Below are positions 44,092-53,769 of a DNA stretch of 64,000 bases, one piece after another. The stretch spans positions 35,077,001 through 35,141,000 of the forward strand of contig NC_080563.1 in NCBI RefSeq assembly GCF_030253575.1, written 5' to 3'. Each line of letters begins with the position of its first letter. The first letter of the stretch is position 1. The position numbers were made by a program, and so were the translations under genes. The notes under the pieces were generated by a model that made no database searches, had not been told where the DNA came from, and was given only the letters and a program-made list of their open reading frames with translations. The DNA comes from Rhododendron vialii (lineage: Eukaryota; Streptophyta; Magnoliopsida; Ericales; Ericaceae).

Positions 44092-47000
44092 ATGGATGCA
44101 ACAAGCAGCTCAGAAACTCCCCAAGATACTGTATACGAAGAGATTGAGTCCTTCTTCGACTCAGCACCGCCTCTAAAAGATGGCGCAGATATCAGTAGAA
44201 AATTAAATGAATTCATTGCGAGGGATTCTCAGTCAACAGGCAAGTTTGTTTCTGACGGTTGTTTTCCTCTTGCGTCACTGCGTCCTTTTCTATGCTATCT
44301 GTTTGCTTTGGAGATTGTTAAATTGACTGATGTTTTGCGTGTATTTCAGGAGGTGGAGGAGCTACCAGGGTTGTGTGTGTGACATCTGGCGGTACAACAG
44401 TTCCTTTGGAGAAGCGATGTGTTCGTTATATCGACAATTTTAGTTCAGGTCACAGAGGGGCAGCGTCCACAGAGTAATTATGCTGTATCTTATGTGTATT
44501 ATGTTGTTCTAGGCTGTTAGTCTTTTTTATGCCGAGATGAATTTTGTTGTCAATTGCAGGTATTTTCTGAAGGCTGGGTATTCCGTTATATTTCTCTACC
44601 GAAGGTGCATTTCTCATACCTAACGAGAAGGGGAAATAGAATTCTGGTTCTCCCCTGTTTTTGCTTCTATTCACCCAGAAATACATTATTGGTCCATGAG
44701 GATGTCATATTTACATTTGTTTTAGAGTAATAATAGTAGAGGATACTGTATGGCTATGTATGCAGGGGAACCTTCCAGCCGTTTTGTAGATCTCTTCCAG
44801 AAGATCCATTGCTTGAATGTTTTGAGGTCAGCAAGGAGCTTAATGTCCAAGGTAGTTGTTTTGTATGGGTACTTTTGACAAGTACATTATATGATCGTAA
44901 AAAATGCGCTGAAAGGCTCACATACACTTTTTAAGTAGCAATATAGTATCTTTTTATAGTACGACACTTTATAAAAGTAGAATGATTGTTTTCTTGCTTG
45001 AAACCATTGGAGAGCAGGCTGAATGCAGCCAGAGATTAACTGAACTGAGCACTAGGAAATACGAATAACTAAGATGCTTGAAGTTGTTTTGACTATGACA
45101 AAGCCCATGATACCCATCAGCTTTGGTTTAAGAATCTTGAAATTTTCATTGTACATTACGTCAGAAGTTGCCGACTTACTCAGTAAATATTGATCTTTTT
45201 CCTCGTTTTGTTTACACTGGAGGACCTTCATGATAGCACTCTTTTGTTAAGTTTATTACAATTCTATCATGAATTAGATTGTGGTTGTATCCTTTAACCA
45301 TCGATGCTTCTCAAAAAGTGAATATTTCAGTATTTTGTTCAACATTTCAGCACGCCAGTCACATTCTGAAGCAGTGAAGAGGGCCATTGGTGAACATTGT
45401 GCCGTATGGATCGTAACTCTGTCATATAATGGTTTCAAAGTTTTCACTGCAATGTCATTAAGGGTTAGCTTTGTAAAGACTGAGCCACTTAGGGATTGCA
45501 TTTTATTGCAGGCTATAGATCAAGGCTATTTGTTGAAACTTCCCTTCACTACTATATTCGAGTATCTCCAGGTTACCTCCATTGGCATTTTAAATGTTTC
45601 TCTGAACTCTGACTGATGCGGTGATTGACATTTTGCGGTCCTTTTTATTCTTCATTTGTCCATATGAGGGTTTGGAAGTTTGTCTATGTACAATGATGAG
45701 TGACGTCTTCTGCATTCTTCATTATGCTAACTGTTCATGCATACACAGTCTTGGGTTGAACTCAAGCCCAAAAACTAGTTGTTGAAGTGAGGGTGTCCTC
45801 ATGCTTAGATACCTCATATACTTAGGTACCCGGGCAATGTGGGACTTTGCTTAACACCCTCCCTCGTGCGCAACATGTTCACTCGGCAGCAACTGCCAAT
45901 GAAATCAGACTATTGATTCCTCCCACTTTGTGCATATATGTTTATTACCAACCAGTTTCATATGTGTAACAAGGGTTATCGACAATAGAGGGAAGGAAAA
46001 GCAAAAGGAAAAAGATTTCGGGTATTCTTGCCATCAAAATTCTTTTTCCTTTTCGTTAGTTTTCATTTGTTTAGTTCATAATAAATGATTATTCAGATAT
46101 AAGAGTGTTCTTATTCTCATACATAAATAGGTGTATAATGTGCAAGAAGCGAAAGTTGGTCGATTAATCCTCTCACTTCAATGTTCTAGTTTCTCATACA
46201 CTAGCCAGAAAAGTTCCATTATCCTGTAGGCTGGATTACCATACATAAATAGGTGTATAATGGGCAAGAAGCGAAAGTTGGTCGATTAATCCTCTCACTT
46301 CAATGTTCTAGTTTCTCATACACTAGCCAAAAAAGTTCCATTATCCTGTAGGCTGGATTACCAGAAAGGCCAATAGCAGGAAGGAGAACCTTGCAAGCCT
46401 ACATGATTAATTATGTAGGAGGACCAGAAAACTTGACCACCTCATTACCTCTTCAGTATTCAGGCACACAACAATCAAGTTGATAATCTGTTCTCTTAGT
46501 GCAAATAAGAAGAGCTTGGTGTAGTGGTCCGAATATTCTAGTTCGGCCACAATCACTACATTCGGCGAAAGGCAACTAGGCTCGGCCATGTCCCCACAAT
46601 GCTCCCTTGAAGCTCGGCTCGACCCGGAGCTAGGCAACTGGGCTCGGCTATATCTCCCACGATGCTCCCTCGAAGCTCAGGCTCGGCCCAGAGCTAGGCA
46701 ACTGGGCTCGGCCATGTCCCCACAATGCTCTCTCGAAGCTCGGCTCGACCCGGAGCTAGGCAACTAGGCTCGGCCATGTCTCCCACAATGCTCCCTCGAA
46801 GCTCAGGCTCGGCTCGGAGCTAGGCAACTGGGCTCGGCCATATCTCCCACGATGCTCCCTCGAAGCTCAGGCTCGGCCCGGAGCTAGGCAACTGGGCTCG
46901 GCCATGTCTCCCACGATGCTCGGCTTGGCTCGGAGCTAGGCAACTGGGCTCGGCCATGTCTCCCACGATGCTCAGCTCGGCTCGGAGCTAGGCAACTGGG

Positions 47001-50000
47001 CTCGGCCATGTCTCCCATGATGCTCCCATGAAGCTCGGCTCGGCCCGGAGCTAGGCAACTGGGCTCGGCCATGTCTCCAATGACAGCTCACACTAACCGC
47101 CTTATCCGCTACGTCACGGGTGAAGTCAGCCGACGCGTGTCAGACGCATAGACGAACTTGGAGAGCAAGCCAAGAATCCTCTATAAATACCAAGGGATAG
47201 TCGGCCTAAAAGGTACATCGTCTCCTACCCTCGAAACCCTAGTCCTTTGCTTTTCTCTCTCTGCACTATTCTCATCCTCGCGCCGGAGGGCCATTCCGGG
47301 GCTCCTCCGATGTGCTCTTTAGTCGTGCTTCGTGGTGCAGGTTAGGTTCAAGGGAAAGAGGTTAGATCCAAACGAATAGCAGTTCCAGAGGAAGCAAGCC
47401 ACGTTCATCGGAGCCCCACAATTGGTGAACCTGACGTGAAACTTCTTCTTGGATCCGCGGCGGCTCCGCCTCCATCTCTCTTCTCAACTTCCTCTCCCTT
47501 TGAATCAAACCATCGTTTCTTAGCCAAAATGGGTGGAGGACAACCAAACATACTCCCTCCCCAGAGAAAACAACCATCACTCCTCCGATCGGCGGCCATA
47601 TCTATGTCTCTATGCCCCCTATCGCGGGGCTCTCTCCCGCCTCAAGACGCAATAAAGGTGGGTTTGGCAAGGTTCAGTGACACAAAGAAGACACTCCAAT
47701 GGATCTCCTAGTTAGGGGACCGTCCAAAACAACGACTACAAAGACCCTGAAATGGTTGATACACAACCGAGCCACATAAAGCTCGAGGTCGGCGGGAGAA
47801 GGGGCTATCACTACGAAAAGTCCAAAGACAAAATCCAAACGATTGTTCGGCGCTTGTGCCATCAACGGCCTTCGGCCAACCCTCAATTGTCGGGGCTTTT
47901 TAGAGTTCAATCGACTATTCGGTGCTTGCGCCATCAACGGCCTTCGGCCAACCCTCAATGGCCTTCGGCCGACTCTCAACCGTCGGGGCTTTTTAGAGTC
48001 CAATCGACTATTTGGTGCTTGCGCCATCAACGGCCTTCGGCCAACCCTCAATCGTCGGGGCTTTTTAGAGTCCAATCGACTGTTCGATGCTTGCGCCATC
48101 AACGGCCTTTGGCCAACCCTTAATGGCCTTCGGCCAACTCTCAACCGTCGGGGCTTTTTAGAGTCCAATGGATTGTTCGGCGCTTACGCCATCAACGGCC
48201 TTCGGCCAACTCTCAACCGTCGGGGCTTTTTAGAGTCCAATCAATTGTTCGGCGGTTGCGCCATCAACGGCCTTTGGCCAACCCTCAACCGTCGGGGCTT
48301 TTTAGAGTCCAATCAACTGTTCAGCACTTGTGCCATCAACGACCTTCGTATCAAGTCGGCCAACTCTTCAAACTGTTGGGGCTTTTAAGAGTCCACACGA
48401 CGTTCGGCGCTTGCGCCATCAAAGACCATATCGGTCGGCCAACTTTCTCACGCCGGGGGGCTTCCTAGAATCCATATGGCATTTGGCCCTTGCACCATCA
48501 AAGGCTCTCATTATGGTTCGGCCAGACTCATTGTCAACTTCTCCTGTACTCTATTTGTACTAGAAGAAGTTGAGGGGCTATTGTAGTGGTCCGAATATTC
48601 TGGTTCGGCCACAATCACTACATTCGGCGGAAGGCAACTAGGCTCGGCCATGTCCCCACAATGCTCCCTCGAAGCTCAGCTCGACCCGGAGCTAGGCAAC
48701 TGGGCTCGGCCATATCTCCCACGATGCTCCCTCGAAGCTCAGGCTCGGCCCGGAGCTAGGCAACTGGGCTCGGCCATGTCCCCACAATGCTCCCTCGAAG
48801 CTCGGCTCGACCCGGAGCTAGGCAACTAGGCTCGGCCATGTCTCCCACAATGCTCCCTCGAAGCTCAGGCTCGGCTCGGAGCTAGGCAACTGGGCTCGGC
48901 CATATCTCCCACGATGCTCCCTCGAAGCCCAGGCTTGGCCCGGAGCTAGGCAACTGGGCTCGGCCATGTCTCCCACGATGCTTGGCTTGGCTCGGAGCTA
49001 GGCAACTGGGCTCGGCCATGTCTCCCACGATGCTCCCATGAAGCTCGGCTCGGCCCGGAGCTAGGCAACTGGGCTCGGCCCGGAGCTAGGCAACTGGGTT
49101 CGGCCATGTCTCCAATGACAGCTCACACTAACTGCCTTATCCGCTACGTCACGGGTGACGTCAGCTGACGCGTGTCAGACGCATAGACGAACTTGGAGAG
49201 CAAGCCAAGAATCCTCTATAAATACCAAGGGATAGCCGCCCTAAAAGGTACATCGTCTACTACCCTCGAAACCCTAGTCCTTTGCTTTCCTCTCTCTGCA
49301 CTATTCTCATCCTCGCGCCGGAGGGCCATTCCGGGGCTCCTCCGATGTGCTCTTTAGTCGTGCTTCGTGGTGCAGGTTAGGTTCAAGGGAAAGAGGTTAG
49401 ATCCAGACGAATAGCAGTTCCAGAGGAAGCAAGCCACGTTCATCGGAGCCCCACACTTGGATAGCATGTTTCACTACCTAAATAACAGTAGTTCTCGTGT
49501 TTAGTAGTTGTGATGTGGATTTGTACTGTTTTGGCAATATTTTTACACAAGAAATGCATTTTATGAACTTTAAACATGTTTTGCAAATACAACTGCTCAA
49601 ATTGCTTTTTACTTGATAAAGCTTGCCTTCGATTTTTCACCTAAGTAATAGTCTTCTTCTGTGCAAGTTTCTTCAACTTGACTTCTTATTTTTGGGTGCA
49701 TAGCTGGCCTTCTTATATGCTTATTATTGCAGCCTAATTCCTGACTCTCTTTATTTTCTGCTGCTTTGCTTGATTCAGTGAAGCAATTGTTTTGATTTTT
49801 CATCGTTTTTCCATGGGCAGATTTTACAGTTGATTGCAATGTCGATGAAGAATCTTGGGAAATGTGCAATGTTTTATCTTGCAGCTGCCGTATCTGACTT
49901 TTATGTTCCGTGGAAGAGCATGGTAATGATTTAGTTTTTTGTTTTCTTTTTCATCGTGATAAGGTACTTAAACGATGTAGACTTTTGTGTTCTGTGGAAG

Positions 50001-52110
50001 AGCATGGTAATGATTTTGTGTTTTATTTCCTTTTCTTTTTCATAGTGAAAAGGTACTTAAACTATGTATGTTTTCCCTTCACTGCTGGTGCCTGGAGCAC
50101 AGGAACATTGATACCTGCTGTGGTGGTGGTTGCCTTGGAACTTTTGTAGTTGTCGGTCACTGTGGAATGTTGCATCTGATGCTCCTGCACTAATAACCAC
50201 ATACATGTTTAGTAACGTCACCTGCCTGTGTCCAACATGTGTCAACCACATACACTATTTGGCACACTCTGAACATGTGTCGGATACGCTTAAATATGTT
50301 TCCAACTGTTTAGTATATATTTTCTTGTCACACATGCTGGGACACGCTGGGGACATGCTAGGGAAACATTAGAAGGTCCGTGCTTCTAGCTCCTGCACTG
50401 TATCAGGATGCATCACACCTTTTAGCTTTGTCCCTCTCCTAATTATATTCTGAGTCAGTGCAAATGAAATCTATAAATTCAGATGCACGTGGAAATGTTT
50501 TCAGACATCATCAACTTGGCAATCTTACACAGGAGAAATGGATTCGTCGCTGAAAGCATATTTTCAATGTACTAGAAAGTATTTGTTAAAAAAGGTGTGC
50601 AAGAATATTTTTTAAATGGTTATGGTGGATTGATATGCTCTTGACATCTCTCTTACAATTAGTTCTTCCATGCCCATAGCAATAGCAGACATAATCCACG
50701 TGGTCAATTAGTTCTTCTCTTCTATACGTTGGGACTCCACACCATTTTCTGCATCATCAATGATTACTCCGTGGAACATTACAGAATTGAAGATCACTTG
50801 AGCTAGGATTTACTTCTCCCCAGTTGATATCCTTATTGGTGATTTTGTAACAGGTGGAGCATAAAATTCAGTCTGCATCTGGTCCTTTGGATATGCGACT
50901 GGTTCAAGTCCCGAAGATGCTTTCAGTTCTCCGCAAAGATTGGGTTCCCATGGCCTTCTGCATATCATTCAAGGTTAGATATTTACTCCCATGATTTAGA
51001 TTATCCCAATTCATGGTTACTTGAATTGGTTAAGGCTAAACCATCCTGATGGATTGATGAAAACCAACTAATGAAGTATCTAGATTGATGAGAACCAACT
51101 AATGTACTCCATAAACAAAGGCTCCCTCCATCCCATAGTCTCTTTTGGGAATTCCTACTTTTAAGAAGCATTCCAATTCTAGTTCGAGGACAGTAATTTC
51201 CAACATTACAACCATATTCTCACTTTTTTGAAGACATAGTCGTTGGTAGTGGTTACGGTTAGTTTTTTGAAAACCTTGTACTTTTATACTTGTGACTTTT
51301 CCAAAATGACTATCGCTTTGTGACATCCAGAGATGGAAGATGGACTAGAGATTTGGAATGAGGGAATAAAACAACGAAGGAGTCAGTTGTCTTGGAGTCT
51401 TTGGAGGGTAAAGCCCCAACCTCCAAAGATGAACAAATCAAAGAAGTCAGTGTAAAGGGTTCACTTTCTATTTTCTTCTCCTATTTTTCATTAAAGGTTC
51501 ATTACCTGGTGGTGGTCCTAACTTCTTGACAAAGATTAAAGTTTCATTATCTTGGAGTCTTTGGAGGCTTGCGCTATACCTAATTCACCTCTCAATGACG
51601 GGGCTAACCCTAAGTAGCCTTCTCCATTTGTCGTATGATCCAAAAATTCGTTACAACTTGTAGGCGAACATATTGATTCTGCTAAATGGTGCAATCTATC
51701 TTCTTCTTCAGGAGTTTTAAATGAGGTGCTATACGAGTGAAAGTTGCTATATTTAGATGGGCTCTGACTGTAGCCCATTTAGATAACCAAATTTTCCTAC
51801 GCTGACCATGGATACATCCTCCTCTTTTTTCGTTTCTTTTTTTCCCTCTGTTCCCCCCTTGGCTCAACAGCTCGAGACAGATTCCAAGATTCTTCTAGAG
51901 AAGGCAGAAATGGCCCTTAAAAAGTACAAGATGCACTTGGTAGTAGCGAATGAGCTTGAGACTCGGAAAGAGGTTGTTGTAGTTGTCACCAGTAGTGAAA
52001 AGATTTCAGTCCACCGGGACAAAAATGAAGCCCGTGCTGATGTAGAGAGTCCTCTAATCAAACTCCTTGTGGAGAAACATTCGTCTTACATTGAAGGTCC
52101 AGATTTTTGA
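44092..52110 (+). CDS. COAB: phosphopantothenate-cysteine ligase (PPCS, CoA biosynthesis)
   Basis: Nine coding exons: 44092-44239, 44350-44473, 44560-44604, 44766-44851, 45351-45403, 45512-45571, 49821-49922, 50854-50973, 51871-52110. They join in frame to 978 nt (325 residues), close to Arabidopsis COAB. The enzyme joins cysteine to 4'-phosphopantothenate in the cytosolic CoA pathway. Diagnostic blocks: [166 protein letters not shown]. Intron 1 has a GC donor (AG|GCAAGT). Intron 6 is 4249 bp and holds an LTR retrotransposon. The start is the ATG before DATSSS; upstream codons in that frame lie before a likely 5' UTR acceptor. No break in the coding sequence. Confidence 0.94.
46121..46361. 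repeat. two 122-bp tandem units in ligase intron 6
   Basis: The unit acataaataggtgtataatg...ggctggattaccat at 46121-46242 is repeated almost unchanged at 46243-46361. Upstream, 45740-45900 has an LTR-like caatgtgggactttgc word. Confidence 0.9.
46520..47420 (+). repeat. 5' LTR with internal tandem units
   Basis: About 500 bases (46560-47085) are eight or so variable copies of a unit with ggagctaggcaactgggctc, ggccatgtctcccac and gatgctccctcgaagctc. A TATAAATA at 47182-47189 is a likely LTR promoter; the R/U5 part follows with a CT-rich start. Confidence 0.9.
47423..47440 (+). other. primer-binding site complementary to tRNA-Trp
   Basis: Two bases after the LTR, TGGTGAACCTGACGTGAA pairs with the 3' end (including CCA) of the tRNA-Trp encoded at 34921-34992 at 17 of 18 positions; the only mismatch is T at 47432. 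Confidence 0.85.
47843..48440 (+). repeat. tandem array inside the LTR element
   Basis: About seven copies of a 65-90 bp unit built from ttcggcgcttgcgccatcaa, cggccttcggccaaccctca and gtcggggctttttagagtcc. Open frames across it on both strands are repeat artefacts. Confidence 0.85.
48582..49455 (+). repeat. 3' LTR
   Basis: Direct copy of 46520-47420, 27 bases shorter, because the internal tandem units differ in number; otherwise only scattered substitutions. Confidence 0.92.
49896..50070 (+). repeat. duplicated 3' end of ligase exon 7 with its donor site
   Basis: The 84-bp segment starting gactttta/gtgtt, which includes the last 27 coding bases of exon 7 (DFYVPWKSM) and its GTAATG donor, is repeated at 49980 on. 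The repeat lies in intron 7. Confidence 0.85.
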
Positions 52111-52753
52111 TTTCTCAGCTTACACAGCGTAAGGTGACAGATTCTTGCGAAATTGTTCAAATAATGCTATTGCTCTAATCTTCAAGCAAAGCCCTATGTA
52201 AGAATGTTGCGACATGTTTTGATTCCTTGAATTGATACAAAGGTTTCGAAGAGTCCAGAGAGAAGCGCCAAAGTATATTTTCCTCATGTTTTTCTCTTTA
52301 TTTATACAAAGATTTTGAGAGATTCAAAAGCTTGTTCCTTGTAATGGTAACTTTTTTTTGTTCTCTTCTGATATATGTTATCTGCAAAGGGGTTATTGCA
52401 ATTACATTTGTTTGATTAGCGTTTAGCTCTCCCTTTCGTTGATCGGCTGATCACAGTACACAGTTCATTTATTCTTCTACTTTTTTTTTTTTTTGATGTG
52501 TTTTGAGGAAACACCGCAATTCACCTGGCCCTGCTCAAATGCTGCGTCAAACAGGTGGGAGGATTCAAAATTGCTACCACCAGAGTCAAATTTCGCATGT
52601 CAGGGTCTACTGTGTGTGGAGCCCACTCATGTACTTGAATGTATGTGTTAATGTGCGGTAGTAGCACAATTGGGGAAGATTTTGCTTCTACCTTCCCTTA
52701 GCCTCCAATGAACTTTGATGGCTTCAGTCTTACGAAAGCACGTGCGCAGAGAG

Positions 52754-52755
<2 letters not shown>

Positions 52756-52791
<36 letters not shown>
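52756..52791. repeat. (TC)n microsatellite
   Basis: About 36 bases of TC between the ligase 3' UTR and the TGA gene 3' flank. Confidence 0.95.
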
Positions 52792-52793
<2 letters not shown>

Positions 52794-53125
52794 AAGTCTC
52801 CTTAGATACATAATCCACACTATTTAGTTTACTATGTGACAGAAGACATTCGCTTTTTCCCCTCGACGAAAGTCAGTATTATCTCACACATTATGTGAGA
52901 AATCTCATATATCCATAATCCACTAATTCTGAAGCCTGAATTCCACATGAAGTGTTCTCCATCCCTTCAACACAATTCATTTTACAACAGGGGAATTCAA
53001 TATAAAACTTCAATTTGATCTCCTCTACCTACATACAGAAACACTATGATTCACATCTGCAAACTTGAGAAGCTACTTTACAAATATTTACAGATTTAAA
53101 TGTAAGTCTGACAATACATAAACAA

Positions 53126-53179
<54 letters not shown>

Positions 53180-53665
53180 ACTTTCTAAGTCTCCTTAGAT
53201 ATATAATCCAATACGATGCTCATATCTGGTCTAACAAACGAACCATCATCGTATTGTTGAAAATTGAAATTCTTGGGTCTTTTTTTTTTTTTTTTTCTTT
53301 TGTCAGAATATTGTCTTCTTCGCGACCATCTAAAAACTTAAAACATTCAAGAAACACATCATAACAAGCAAATCTGAGTATTTAGTGAAAAAACAGCAAA
53401 CAAAACCAAGTATTATCTCAACATTACACGAGAAATAGCATATATCCATAATCCACTATATCTGAAGCCTGAATTCTACATGAAGTGTTACCGATCCCTT
53501 CAATACACTTCATTTTACAACAGGGGAATTCCATATAAAACTTCAATTTGATCTCCTCTACCTACATACATGGAAACACTATTATGATTCACATCTACAA
53601 ACTTGAGAAGCTACCTTACACATATAAACAGATTATAATGTAAGTCTGCAATACATGAACGTAAG
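52792..53665 (-). repeat. duplicated 3' flank of the TGA gene
   Basis: The segment from aagtctccttagata through agtattatctca, catatatccataatccacta, acaacaggggaattc, caatttgatctcctctacct to gtaagtctg at about 52792-53116 returns at about 53187-53648, about 538 bases apart in its main part, with a (GA)n block (53128-53178) between. The unit nearer the gene is probably the TGA 3' UTR. Confidence 0.8.
53128..53178. repeat. (GA)n microsatellite
   Basis: About 51 bases of GA at the junction of the duplicated units. Confidence 0.95.
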
Positions 53666-53675
53666 ATACAACTAC

Positions 53676-53677
<2 letters not shown>

Positions 53678-53736
<59 letters not shown>
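53678..53736. repeat. (AT)n microsatellite
   Basis: About 59 bases of AT, 33 bases past the TGA stop codon. Confidence 0.95.
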
Positions 53737-53737
<1 letters not shown>

Positions 53738-53769
53738 TCTGCAAATCCGATGATGCTAACGATGAGATC

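Larger units (their letters stand above)
46520..49455 (+). mobile_element. complete non-autonomous LTR retrotransposon in ligase intron 6
   Basis: Two direct repeats, 46520-47420 and 48582-49455, both start TGTAGTGGTCCG and end GGAGCCCCACA (TG...CA). A 5-bp target duplication CTTGG flanks the whole (46515-46519, 49456-49460). A primer-binding site follows the first LTR and a purine tract (agttgaggggct) precedes the second. The internal 1161 bp has no gag or pol; it is largely a tandem array. The element is a 2936-bp TRIM/LARD-type parasite needing proteins in trans. The high likeness of the LTRs argues for a fairly recent insertion. Same orientation as the gene. Confidence 0.93.

Noticed and set aside
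46560..47085. CRISPR-like array of similar units
   Set aside because: The units are contiguous, variable and part of both LTRs; there are no unique spacers, and the DNA is eukaryotic.
47674..48563. Several overlapping frames of 70-180 codons rich in RPLRVGQRP or GLRPTLN repeats
   Set aside because: They translate the internal tandem array of the LTR element; the frames are periodic on both strands and match no gag or pol.
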